Assembly (NCBI GenBank): GCA_035253645.1
Contig: DATFBW010000421.1
Span: 1 to 21,137, forward strand
From: DASYRX01 sp035253645
GTDB lineage: Bacteria; Gemmatimonadota; Gemmatimonadetes; Gemmatimonadales; Gemmatimonadaceae
Length of the DNA stretch: 21,137 nucleotides
Direction of reading: 5' to 3'
The position numbers and the translations under genes were made by a program. The notes under the pieces were generated by a model that saw only the letters and a list, made by a program, of their open reading frames with translations, was not told the DNA's origin and did not search any database. Below are positions 1-8,990 of this stretch, in pieces; positions within the stretch are counted from its first letter, which is position 1, and every line of letters starts with the position of its first letter.

Positions 1-343
1 GGCCAAAACGTTCCTCGTATTCCTTGTTGGCTGCAGTGACCGCCGCGCGTTTCGCGTCGTCCGCCGCACTAACGCCCGACTGCTCGCCGGACGACCACGC
101 GCGAGACCGCGCGTCTGACTCCAGGACCATCTCACCGATGCGCGGGTGCTGCGCGATTGCCTCGCGCCAATCGTCAGGGCCAAGCTCGCGCCATACGGCA
201 TCGGCCGTCTCCAGCAGCTCTTCCTCGGAGCCGTACGGACGCCGCGCCACCATTGCGTCGACCCAGCGCGACGCGCCACAACACGCGCGTAACGCGCGTC
301 CCGCCGCCACATCCGAAATCGCGTTCAGCTCGTCCAGGGTCAT
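1..343 (-). CDS. uraD: OHCU decarboxylase, partial (C-terminus beyond window edge)
   Basis: Decarboxylates 2-oxo-4-hydroxy-4-carboxy-5-ureidoimidazoline to S-allantoin, the last step of the uricolytic branch. The reading frame starts at ATG 343 and runs off the left edge without a stop, giving about 114 residues. Visible family signatures are LRACCGASRWVDAM (around residues 18-31), the catalytic-His block HPRIGE, a following SGEQSG segment, and NKEYEERFG at the edge. All are in the order known for UraD. The start overlaps the allantoicase stop as ATGA (340-343), so translation is probably coupled to the upstream gene. The C-terminal third, including any fusion to HIU hydrolase (known in some bacteria), cannot be seen. 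A plus-strand open frame over the same bases (24-410) is its antisense shadow. Confidence 0.9.
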   Translation of the reverse strand, partial: MTLDELNAISDVAAGRALRACCGASRWVDAMVARRPYGSEEELLETADAVWRELGPDDWREAIAQHPRIGEMVLESDARSRAWSSGEQSGVSAADDAKRAAVTAANKEYEERFG

Positions 344-1332
344 GACGCAGCGACCCTGCCATATGCACGAAGGCGGGCGACACCGCCGTCGGGAAAGATG
401 CTCAGCCTAACGTGCGTCACCGGATGCATGCTGGGGGCGTCGAACGCGTGGCGGGAGTGGGGCTGCAACGGCGTCTGTGCAATGAGCGGCGACCAGCTCG
501 CGCCAGGCAATTCGTCTGGCGCGGCGGCGGCGAAGTCGCCGACGTCGACGGCACAGCTGCCGGGCGCGTTGCCCTTGTAATGGTCGGTGTCGATTTCTAT
601 GCGCTCGATCGAGCCGCGCGCCGCCAGCCTAACGATGGTCCAGTCGTGACCCGGCCCGCGCCGCCGCTTCGTCTCCCAACCGTCACCCATGTGCGTCGAA
701 CGACCGGGGAGGATCAGGTTCTGGCGATGGCCGAAAAACATGTCGCTGCACACGACGACAAACGCGCCTAACTCCATCGCTGCGAGGTTCACTTGACGTC
801 CTGGGCTCAATACTCGAGGGTCCGGGCGCGCCTCACCGTGGACGCGCAAACGCGCGACGCCCCCGTCGGGAAAGATGTTGAGGCGCACGTGCGTTACGCG
901 GCCCGAATCCGTAACCGGCAGGACGTTGCGCGTGTCGCCTTGCAACTGTTGCCGTGGCATGATTTCGCGCCACTGTGAGCGCCGGGCGTCGGAGAGGTCA
1001 CTCGCCGCGGGCGTTCCTTCAACTTCACAGCCGTCGAGCGAACAGGACTCCGGGAAGTTCCCACGAAACCAGGCCGTGTCGACGACGATCCCACGAACCA
1101 CGGCCGGGACGCCCAGCCTAACGATGCACCAGTCATAACCTTCGCTGCGGCGGCGCCGCGTTTCCCATCCGTCCATCCATTTGCCGCGCTCGGTGTACTC
1201 CCCCTCCCGCCATTCAGGCGTCGAGGCGAACAATAAGCGCTCCTTTGGGGCGAAGAACTCGTCGTTGGCCAGGAGGGCAGCCCCACCCAGGCGCTCGGCG
1301 GCAACGTCGATGAGGTCCGTAAAGTCGTTCAT
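340..1332 (-). CDS. alc: Allantoicase
   Basis: Hydrolyses allantoate to ureidoglycolate and urea in the cytoplasm. The protein is 330 residues, normal for the family, and is an internal duplication of two jelly-roll repeats. Each repeat has DEFF/DMFF, a KWMDGWETRRRR or THMGDGWETKRRR block, DW(C/T)IVRL, and a final IFPDGGVARLR. The open frame extends upstream to 1497, but that stretch is Arg/Pro-rich and lies inside the allantoinase gene. ATG 1332 gives the expected MNDFTDLIDVAAERLGG start and overlaps the allantoinase TGA as ATGA. The stop overlaps the uraD start in the same way. Three CGTTAGGC octamers lie in this gene (reading as CCTAACG on plus at 406, 628 and 1117). Two of them are at the same position of the two repeats. 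Confidence 0.95.
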   Translation of the reverse strand: MNDFTDLIDVAAERLGGAALLANDEFFAPKERLLFASTPEWREGEYTERGKWMDGWETRRRRSEGYDWCIVRLGVPAVVRGIVVDTAWFRGNFPESCSLDGCEVEGTPAASDLSDARRSQWREIMPRQQLQGDTRNVLPVTDSGRVTHVRLNIFPDGGVARLRVHGEARPDPRVLSPGRQVNLAAMELGAFVVVCSDMFFGHRQNLILPGRSTHMGDGWETKRRRGPGHDWTIVRLAARGSIERIEIDTDHYKGNAPGSCAVDVGDFAAAAPDELPGASWSPLIAQTPLQPHSRHAFDAPSMHPVTHVRLSIFPDGGVARLRAYGRVAAS

Positions 1333-2675
1333 GCGGATGGGCGGGCGAGGAGGCGGCCGGACGGCACGCCGAACGCGCCATCCTCGTAGATCAACTGGCC
1401 ACGAAGGTACGTCGCGCGGACCCGTCCCGCGAGCGTTAGGCCGTGGTACGGCGTCAGCGCGTGGCGTTGGTGCAGACGCCGCGCGTCGACGCTCCATTCA
1501 GCGCCCGGTTGCCAGATGACGAGATCGGCGTCGCAGCCCTCGGCGATCCGGCCCTTGTCCGCCAGCCTAACGAGGTCGGCGGGACCCGTCGCCATCCATT
1601 GCACGACATCGGCCAACTCGACGGCGCGTTGCGTGGCACCGGTGACTACGGCAGCCAGGCCCAGCTCGATGGAGGCGATGCCTCCCCACGCAGCCGCAAA
1701 ATCCCCCTGTTCTGTGGCCTTCAGGGCTGGCGGTGCTGGCGAGTGATCGCTTACGACCATTTGAAGCGCGCCCTCGTGGAGGGCCCTCCAGAGTGCCTCC
1801 CGTTCGTCGCGCGAACGGATGGGCGGCGCGCACTTGAATTCGGTCGCGCCATCCGGGATGTCGTCTGCCGTAAAGGTCAGGTAGTGCGGACAGGTTTCGG
1901 CCGTTATCCGCACACCATTCGCGCGCGCGGCCGCAATGCGGGTGGCCGACTCGGCGCTCGACACATGAACGATGTGTATGTGCACGCCGGTCATCCGGCT
2001 GACGTCGATCATGCGCGCCACTGCTTCGGCTTCCGCCGTCGCGGGACGCGTGGCGGCATACTCACTATAACGCCTAACGGGAGCCTTTGCCGTAAGTGCC
2101 ACCAGTCGCTCCGGCAACTCCGCGTGCACCATGAGTGGCAACCCGAGACGCGCCAGGAGTGGCGCCACTCGCTCCACGAATGCCGACGTGACGGCATGGA
2201 ATTCGGGAACGCCCGAGTCCGTGAGGAAACATTTCCAGGCGAAGATCCCGGACGCTTGCAGGTCGGTGAGGTCGACTTCATTCGTGGGCACAATGCCGCC
2301 GATAAAACCGACGTCCACGTGACACTGATCTACGGCGGCGCTGCGCTTCGCCGCGAGCGCCGCTGGCGTCGTCGTCGCCGGGACCGAGTTGAGAGGCATA
2401 TCAAGGATTGTGGTGACGCCTCCAGCTGCTGCGGCGCGTGTTGCCGTCGCGAAGCCCTCCCACTCGGTGCGTCCGGGCTCGTTTACGTGCACGTGTGTAT
2501 CGACAAGCCCCGGCAAGAGGATAGCATCGCCGACGTCGACCATCGGAGTATCGGAGCCACGCGGCGTGCCTAACGGGTCCACGGCGGCGATCCGTCCGTC
2601 ATGGACGAGCACCTGCGCGGGCGCGACACCGCTCGGCAGCACGACACGGTCACCGCGAAAGACGACCTTACCCAC
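1329..2675 (-). CDS. allB: Allantoinase (cyclic amidohydrolase family)
   Basis: Opens the allantoin ring to allantoate; a binuclear metal enzyme of the dihydroorotase/hydantoinase superfamily, 448 residues. Metal-ligand motifs are HVHVNEPGR (His61, His63), the carboxylated lysine in FAWKCFL (Lys148), His184 in MVHAEL, His237 in HIVHVSS and the catalytic Asp in VSDHSP (Asp310). HVHxNEPGR together with the flanking alc and uraD supports allantoinase rather than dihydropyrimidinase. The start is GTG 2675, which overlaps the xdhB stop by 8 bp; the stop overlaps the alc ATG by 4 bp. A long plus-strand open frame over this gene (1443-2573) is an antisense artefact of high GC. Confidence 0.94.
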   Translation of the reverse strand: MGKVVFRGDRVVLPSGVAPAQVLVHDGRIAAVDPLGTPRGSDTPMVDVGDAILLPGLVDTHVHVNEPGRTEWEGFATATRAAAAGGVTTILDMPLNSVPATTTPAALAAKRSAAVDQCHVDVGFIGGIVPTNEVDLTDLQASGIFAWKCFLTDSGVPEFHAVTSAFVERVAPLLARLGLPLMVHAELPERLVALTAKAPVRRYSEYAATRPATAEAEAVARMIDVSRMTGVHIHIVHVSSAESATRIAAARANGVRITAETCPHYLTFTADDIPDGATEFKCAPPIRSRDEREALWRALHEGALQMVVSDHSPAPPALKATEQGDFAAAWGGIASIELGLAAVVTGATQRAVELADVVQWMATGPADLVRLADKGRIAEGCDADLVIWQPGAEWSVDARRLHQRHALTPYHGLTLAGRVRATYLRGQLIYEDGAFGVPSGRLLARPSA

Positions 2676-3501
2676 CGGGCGGCGCCGCCGACGTGAAGCA
2701 CTCTCGCAAAAGGTTCGCCGCGACCCGGCGGCGGTATTCCGCGGTCGAACGCACGTCGTCTATCGGATTGATCTCGGATTGCAACACCTGCACTGCGTCG
2801 TCGATGGATCCGCCCTGGGCGAGCGAAGTCTCCGTACGCGGCAAGCGCACCACAGTCGGCGCGACGCTACCTAACGCGATGCGCGGCGCTTCCCCGCGAA
2901 CCGCAGCCATGACGACTTTGGCGATGGCTTGCGCAGCGCGCGTACCGACCTTCCGGAAGTACTGTGCGCCTTCGACAGGACCGATCTCCAGCGCGATGAT
3001 GAGCTCTTCGGACGTGCGCACTGTCTTGCGGTAGCCCGTATAGAACTGCGTGATGGGAACGCGCCGTTCGCCGGCATGACTGGCGAGCACCACGGTGGCG
3101 TCAGCCGCCGCGAGGACCGGCAGCGTATCTGCCGCGGGCGACGCATTGGCGACATTGCCGCCTAACGTGCCCCGGTTCTGAATCTGGACACCGCCGACTT
3201 CGCGCGCCGCGGCCACGAGCATCGGCAGCCGCTCACGCACCATGCGCGCTTTGATGAGGGCCGTATACGTGGCAAGTGCACCGATGGACAGCACGTCTTC
3301 TGTCTCATGGATCCGACGCAGAGAACGGAGCGGCCAGAGGTCGAGGTAACGTGAGCCCGTTAGGGTCCCAAAGTTGAGCGCGACGTAGAGATCCGTGGCA
3401 CCGGCAATGGGAACCAGCTCGGGATCGTCGCGCAGCGACTTGAGCGCTTCACTGAGCGTGCGCGGCCTGACCAACGTGAGGCGGCTAACGCTCCCCCTCA
3501 C
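2668..3501 (-). CDS. xdhB: Xanthine dehydrogenase, FAD-binding subunit
   Basis: Medium subunit of the molybdenum hydroxylase, carrying electrons from the Fe-S clusters to NAD+ through FAD. FAD-site motifs are PIAGATDLYVALNFGT near the N-terminus and VQIQNRGTLGGNVANASPAAD in the middle, followed by the CO_deh_flav_C-type domain. The open frame extends to 3684, but those residues lie over the Fe-S gene and do not look like the family. GTG 3501 (MRGSVSRLTLVRPRTL) overlaps the previous TGA as GTGA and gives 277 residues, a usual length. A 4-bp overlap upstream and 8-bp downstream tie it to xdhC and allB. Symbols follow E. coli naming (xdhA Mo, xdhB FAD, xdhC Fe-S); B. subtilis uses pucC for this subunit. 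Confidence 0.9.
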   Translation of the reverse strand: MRGSVSRLTLVRPRTLSEALKSLRDDPELVPIAGATDLYVALNFGTLTGSRYLDLWPLRSLRRIHETEDVLSIGALATYTALIKARMVRERLPMLVAAAREVGGVQIQNRGTLGGNVANASPAADTLPVLAAADATVVLASHAGERRVPITQFYTGYRKTVRTSEELIIALEIGPVEGAQYFRKVGTRAAQAIAKVVMAAVRGEAPRIALGSVAPTVVRLPRTETSLAQGGSIDDAVQVLQSEINPIDDVRSTAEYRRRVAANLLRECFTSAAPPGG

Positions 3502-3959
3502 GGGCGTACTGCGCCGGTTTCGACCGACGTTGCATCTGCCGCACGCCGCACCGCCCGATAAATGGCTTCGTAGCCCGTGCACCGACACAAGTTGCCCGCA
3601 AGCCCCACCTTGATGCGCGCCAGCGAAGGCCGCGGGCCTAACGCGAGTGCCGCCATGATCATCCCCGGCGTGCAGATGCCGCATTGCGCGCCGACTTCAT
3701 CCATAAACGCACGCTGGAGCGGATGATCGTCGCCGAGTCCTTCGATCGTGCGGACGTTCGCGCCGATTACTTGAGCAACCGGGATGAGACATGCACAAAC
3801 TGGAGCATCGTCCACCAGCACCGTGCACGCGCCGCATTCACCTTCCCCGCACCCTTCTTTGGTGCCTGTCAGCGAACAATCCTCGCGTAACACGTCGAGC
3901 AGGCGCTTCATCGGATGGACCGCGAGGTCCCATTCCACGCCGTTGACAGTCAGGCGCAC
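3498..3959 (-). CDS. xdhC: Xanthine dehydrogenase, 2Fe-2S subunit
   Basis: Small subunit with two [2Fe-2S] clusters, 153 residues. The plant-ferredoxin-type cluster uses Cys37, Cys42, Cys45 and Cys57 (CGEGECGAC, then CACL). The second, helical-bundle cluster uses Cys93/Cys96 (CGIC) and Cys125/Cys127 (CRCTGY). The spacing between the two pairs of the second cluster looks about three residues shorter than in CoxS-type proteins. The start is GTG 3959, and the gene overlaps the Mo subunit by 10 bp. It sits between the Mo and FAD subunits, as expected for a three-subunit bacterial XDH. Confidence 0.94.
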   Translation of the reverse strand: MRLTVNGVEWDLAVHPMKRLLDVLREDCSLTGTKEGCGEGECGACTVLVDDAPVCACLIPVAQVIGANVRTIEGLGDDHPLQRAFMDEVGAQCGICTPGMIMAALALGPRPSLARIKVGLAGNLCRCTGYEAIYRAVRRAADATSVETGAVRP

Positions 3960-6064
3960 ACCGGCTCCGATGTCGCGATGCGCTCAGGCGTGGCCGGGAT
4001 CTCGCGCACGTCGATGCCCAGATGCCTAACGGCATTCACAACGGCGGAGGCAGGGCCATCGATGGGAAGCTCGCCGAGTCCCTTGGCGCCAAAGGGTCCG
4101 CCCTCGTAAGGATGTTCCAGAATCGTCACGTCGATCGCCGGCGTGTCGAGCGTCGTCGGGATGATGTAGTTCGTCAACTGAGCATTTGCCATCGCACCGT
4201 TCTGCATAACGACGTTTTCGTTCAGTGCCCACCCCAGGCCTTGTGCCGTCCCGCCTTCGACCTGTCCGCGAGCCAGAGCCGGGTGAATTGCTTTGCCGAC
4301 GTCGACTGCCACGGTGATGCGCAACGGGCGCACCTCGTGGGTGACCGCATCGAGCTCGACCTCCGCGACGTTGCAGCCCCACGCGTACGTCGCGTACGCA
4401 TCGCCTTTGTAAGTGGCGTCGTCCCACTTGATCCAGTCGGGTTGCTCGTACTGCTCTTCTACGCGCAGCGCGCCGTGTGCTGCAAAATGCTCGGCAGGCG
4501 TTAAGCGGCCGAGGCGCGCTCGCAGCTGCTCGGCACAGCGCTGCAGGATGCGCCCCACGACCATGCAGGTGCGCGATGCGACCGTCGGACCGCTGTCGGG
4601 CACGAGGGCCGTGTCCGGGGCGGCGACCTCGACCAATTCATAGGGGATGCCTAACGCATCGGCGACAATCTGAGCGTGCATCGTGCGGGTCCCCTGCCCG
4701 ATCTCGGTGCTCGACGTAAGGACGCGCACGCCGGTCGCCGTTGTCTCGAGCGCGGCACGCGACGCCAGACGCAGCTCGCCGCTCCCCGTGAAACCGGAGC
4801 CATGATAAAAGAGCGAGAGACCGATGCCACGCCGGCTCCCCGCGTACGCCGCGCGCTTGCGGCGATAGCGCGCGCGGCTCGTCGCGGCGCGGAGGACGTC
4901 GAGCGCGGAGGCGTCGTCGCCGAGCTTTTGCCCCGTGGCCGTCGCATCACCGGGACGCAGCGCGTTTTTCATTCGCAAGAGCACCGGCTCCATGCCTAAC
5001 GCTTCCGCAATGCGGTCCATGTGAACTTCCATGGCGAATTGCGTCTGCGGCGCTCCGAAGCCGCGAAATGCGCCGTTCGGCGGCGTGTTTGTCATCACGG
5101 CGCGCGCGTGGATCCGCGTATCGTGGCAGCGATATGGACCCGCGGCATGAATGGCGCCGCGTGATAACACGACGGGACTCAGCGTGACGTACGCGCCCCC
5201 GTCGAGCAGGACATCGACCTCCATCGACACGATGCGGCCGGTCTTCGTGAGGCCCGTGCGGTGCCGGACGATCGAAGGGTGCCGCTTGGTCGTCGCGAGC
5301 ATGTCTTCTTCACGATCGTAGATCAGTTTCACCGGCTGCTTGGCCTTGAGTGCAAGCAGGGCCGCGTGCGCGGCGATCATCGAGGGGTATTCCTCTTTCC
5401 CACCGAAGCCGCCACCGGTTTCGGTCTGTACAACGCGCACGTTGCGCACGGCGTCGCCGAGCAGCACAACGAGCGCCTTGTGCACATAGAACGGGCATTG
5501 GATGGAGCCGTAGATGGTGATGCCGTCTTCAGACGGCACCGCGACGACCCCATTCGGTTCGATGTACACGTGCTCCTGATGCCCGGTGCGGTAGGTCCCT
5601 TCGACAACGGTATCGGCGCGGGCCATCGCGCGATCGACGTTCCCTTTCTCGATCAGAATCTCCTTAAAGACGTGTTCTGATCGCTCGGGATCGAGCACGG
5701 GCTCGAACGCTTCCTCTTGCAGCTCGACGCGAGCGCCTAACAAGTGCTCACGATCCGCATGGGCCAGCAGGAGCACAGGTTCTGCGACATGCCGGATGTC
5801 GCGCTCGACCAGGCACGGCTGATCGTTTTCAATGAGGGCGATGACATTGCGGCCACCGGGCGGGATGTCGCGGTGGTCGACGATTGTGAAGCCGCTCGTG
5901 TCGAAGTCGAGCTTCACTCCTGTTAGGCGGCCGCACGGGATGGTGCTGCGGATGGTCCGCGCGTATAGCATCCCCGGAAAGACGAGGTCGTCAGCATAGA
6001 CGGCATGCCCCGTTGCTTTTCCGATTCCGTCTTTTCGTGAAACGCTGACACCTACTGCGTTCAT
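3950..6064 (-). CDS. xdhA: Xanthine dehydrogenase, molybdopterin-binding subunit
   Basis: Catalytic large subunit that hydroxylates hypoxanthine/xanthine to urate at a molybdenum cofactor; 704 residues. An a/b hammerhead domain (RKDGIGKATGHAVYADDL, residues 10-27) is followed by Moco-binding segments: EPN around Glu169, GGGFGGK 217-223, AFRGFG 332-337, and the catalytic-Glu motif KGLGE (Glu665). Substrate is inferred from the operon; the fold is shared with CO, nicotinate and aldehyde hydroxylases. ATG 6064 is the first gene of the operon and follows a repeat-containing gap of about 100 bp. No XdhC-type maturation chaperone gene is visible. The gene lacks exact CCTAACG copies in its N-terminal half, where two one-mismatch variants occur (5735-5742, 5931-5938). 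Confidence 0.92.
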   Translation of the reverse strand: MNAVGVSVSRKDGIGKATGHAVYADDLVFPGMLYARTIRSTIPCGRLTGVKLDFDTSGFTIVDHRDIPPGGRNVIALIENDQPCLVERDIRHVAEPVLLLAHADREHLLGARVELQEEAFEPVLDPERSEHVFKEILIEKGNVDRAMARADTVVEGTYRTGHQEHVYIEPNGVVAVPSEDGITIYGSIQCPFYVHKALVVLLGDAVRNVRVVQTETGGGFGGKEEYPSMIAAHAALLALKAKQPVKLIYDREEDMLATTKRHPSIVRHRTGLTKTGRIVSMEVDVLLDGGAYVTLSPVVLSRGAIHAAGPYRCHDTRIHARAVMTNTPPNGAFRGFGAPQTQFAMEVHMDRIAEALGMEPVLLRMKNALRPGDATATGQKLGDDASALDVLRAATSRARYRRKRAAYAGSRRGIGLSLFYHGSGFTGSGELRLASRAALETTATGVRVLTSSTEIGQGTRTMHAQIVADALGIPYELVEVAAPDTALVPDSGPTVASRTCMVVGRILQRCAEQLRARLGRLTPAEHFAAHGALRVEEQYEQPDWIKWDDATYKGDAYATYAWGCNVAEVELDAVTHEVRPLRITVAVDVGKAIHPALARGQVEGGTAQGLGWALNENVVMQNGAMANAQLTNYIIPTTLDTPAIDVTILEHPYEGGPFGAKGLGELPIDGPASAVVNAVRHLGIDVREIPATPERIATSEPVCA

Positions 6065-6083
6065 CAGCTCTAAGCAGTCCTTG

Positions 6084-6160
6084 GTCGTTAGCTCTCAGCT
6101 CTTCGATGCCTCTCAGGACAAAACTAAGCTAAGAGCTAACGACTACGAGCTAACGACTAC
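6084..6160. repeat. Inverted repeat plus tandem 14-bp repeat
   Basis: Two arms, 6084-6100 and 6127-6143, are complementary over 16 of 17 positions with a 26-nt loop. The right arm is followed by a second copy: the unit GAGCTAACGACTAC occurs at 6133-6146 and again at 6147-6160, so two right-hand arms can compete for one left arm. A degenerate third unit follows (6161-6175). It lies between the OmpA-like gene and xdhA, both transcribed leftward. It may end or process the lipoprotein transcript or be a small dispersed repeat. There is no U-tract, so a Rho-independent terminator is not supported. The core CTAACG is shared with the window-wide octamer. Confidence 0.7.
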
Positions 6161-6168
6161 GAGAAGAG

Positions 6169-6849
6169 CTACGAGCCACCGGCCTTTCGTCTGGCTTCCG
6201 CAACAAGTTCAGGACTGGCATAGATGGCAACTTCAACGCGCCGATTCTTCGACATGGCCGCTTCGGTGTTTCCACTCTGGACTGGCTCCGTCTCACCAAG
6301 ACCCATCGTCTGCAACCGGGAACGCGCGACGCCCTCGGACGCGAGGTAATTCGCCGCGGCCTGTGAACGGCGCCGGGACAGATCTTCGTTGTATGCATGC
6401 GTTCCCACGCTATCCGTGTGGCCCACGATCAGAAGGTTGGACTTGGGATATTGATCCAGACTCTTCGCGAGCGTCGTCAAGTTGGATCGAGCGCTCCCCT
6501 TCACGACATCAGAGTCAAAGTCGAAGAGCAAACCCGATTCGAACGTGACCTGGATGCCTTCGCCCACGCGCTCAACGACTGCGCCCGGGATGTTCTGCTT
6601 CAACTCCTTGGCTTGCTGGTCCATCTGATGGCCAATGATTGCGCCAGCCGCACCACCGACGACGGCGCCGATGATGGCACCCTTGGCGGTCGAGCCGTTG
6701 TACTTGCCGATCGCGCCGCCAACCACGGCACCCGCCCCCGCCCCGATGATCGCCCCTTTCTCCTTGTTGCTTAACGATGCGCAGGCATTTGCAACCAACA
6801 CGCACGCTGCCAGCGACAGCGCGCCGAGACCGCGAACGGTTGTACTCAT
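6169..6849 (-). CDS. OmpA/Pal-family lipoprotein with glycine zipper
   Basis: Envelope lipoprotein expected to link the outer membrane to peptidoglycan; 226 residues. An N-terminal hydrophobic signal ends at a somewhat atypical lipobox (ANAC, Cys23). Two glycine-zipper stretches follow (about 32-48 and 57-73: GAIIGAGAGAVVGG and GAIIGAVVGGAAGAIIG). The OmpA C-terminal domain (about 100-212) shows FDFDSD, GHTDSVG with Asp146, YNEDLSRRRSQAAANYL and the final NRRVEVAI arginine, the usual peptidoglycan (diaminopimelate) binding elements. The start is fixed by AAGGAG at 6855-6860. It is close to YfiB/Pal-like proteins, but I would not assign a symbol. Confidence 0.92.
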   Translation of the reverse strand: MSTTVRGLGALSLAACVLVANACASLSNKEKGAIIGAGAGAVVGGAIGKYNGSTAKGAIIGAVVGGAAGAIIGHQMDQQAKELKQNIPGAVVERVGEGIQVTFESGLLFDFDSDVVKGSARSNLTTLAKSLDQYPKSNLLIVGHTDSVGTHAYNEDLSRRRSQAAANYLASEGVARSRLQTMGLGETEPVQSGNTEAAMSKNRRVEVAIYASPELVAEARRKAGGS

Positions 6850-7046
6850 GAGAGCTCCTTGATCACGTAAACGAGACGAGGTATTTCGTTAGGCGCCGTA
6901 GCGGCGACGTAGTGACGCTGACAGACACCCAAGCATATTGTTGGGATACCCGCAACTCGCGTGCGCGGGTCCGTTCTACGGAAGAGCCCGCCCGCAACTG
7001 CATGCAGCGGCTTAACTTTCATTCGGACCACACAAATCGATCTGGC
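6850..7046. other. Divergent intergenic region between OmpA-like gene and glnS
   Basis: About 197 bp that must hold both outward promoters. One CGTTAGGC octamer lies here (6887-6894), one of the few intergenic copies. I see no convincing -35/-10 pair on either strand. An ATG at 7002 in the glnS frame could add 15 residues to GlnRS. Confidence 0.5.
6855..6860 (-). promoter_or_regulatory. Strong ribosome binding site
   Basis: On the minus strand this reads AAGGAG, five bases before ATG 6849. It is one of only two near-consensus Shine-Dalgarno sites in the window and settles the OmpA-like start. Confidence 0.85.
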
Positions 7047-8756
<1,710 letters not shown>

Positions 8757-8837
8757 CATTGGAGCGAGGATCCTGGAGCGAGGACATGCAACTACGCGCG
8801 CGCCCCATGCTCCCTGCTCATCGCTCGTGTGGGCTGC

Positions 8838-8865
8838 TTTGACCTTTGACCCTTGACCTCTGAGC
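8838..8865 (+). repeat. Short tandem heptamer repeat TTTGACC
   Basis: TTTGACC, TTTGACC, CTTGACC and a degenerate TCTGAGC lie in a row, followed by the 10-bp palindrome CTGAGCTCAG (8860-8869). This makes up much of the roughly 230-bp gap between glnS and the glycosyltransferase operon. The rest of the gap (8870-8990) shows no gene and no promoter I can defend. Confidence 0.75.
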
Positions 8866-8990
8866 TCAGGTCTTACGTGGCCCCCCTCTTGCACACGGTG
8901 CGGCGACAACACGACATGTCTTAACTTCCAACGTGCGAGTGACTTACGCGCAGTGACCAAGAGCTTCCAGCCGGCCAAAATCACCACGTT

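Noticed and set aside
24..410. 128-codon open frame on plus at the left edge
   Set aside because: Ser/Arg-rich antisense of the partial uraD gene, which shows HPRIGE and other UraD signatures.
1443..2573. 376-codon open frame on plus
   Set aside because: Antisense shadow of allantoinase, which has all its metal ligands on the minus strand.
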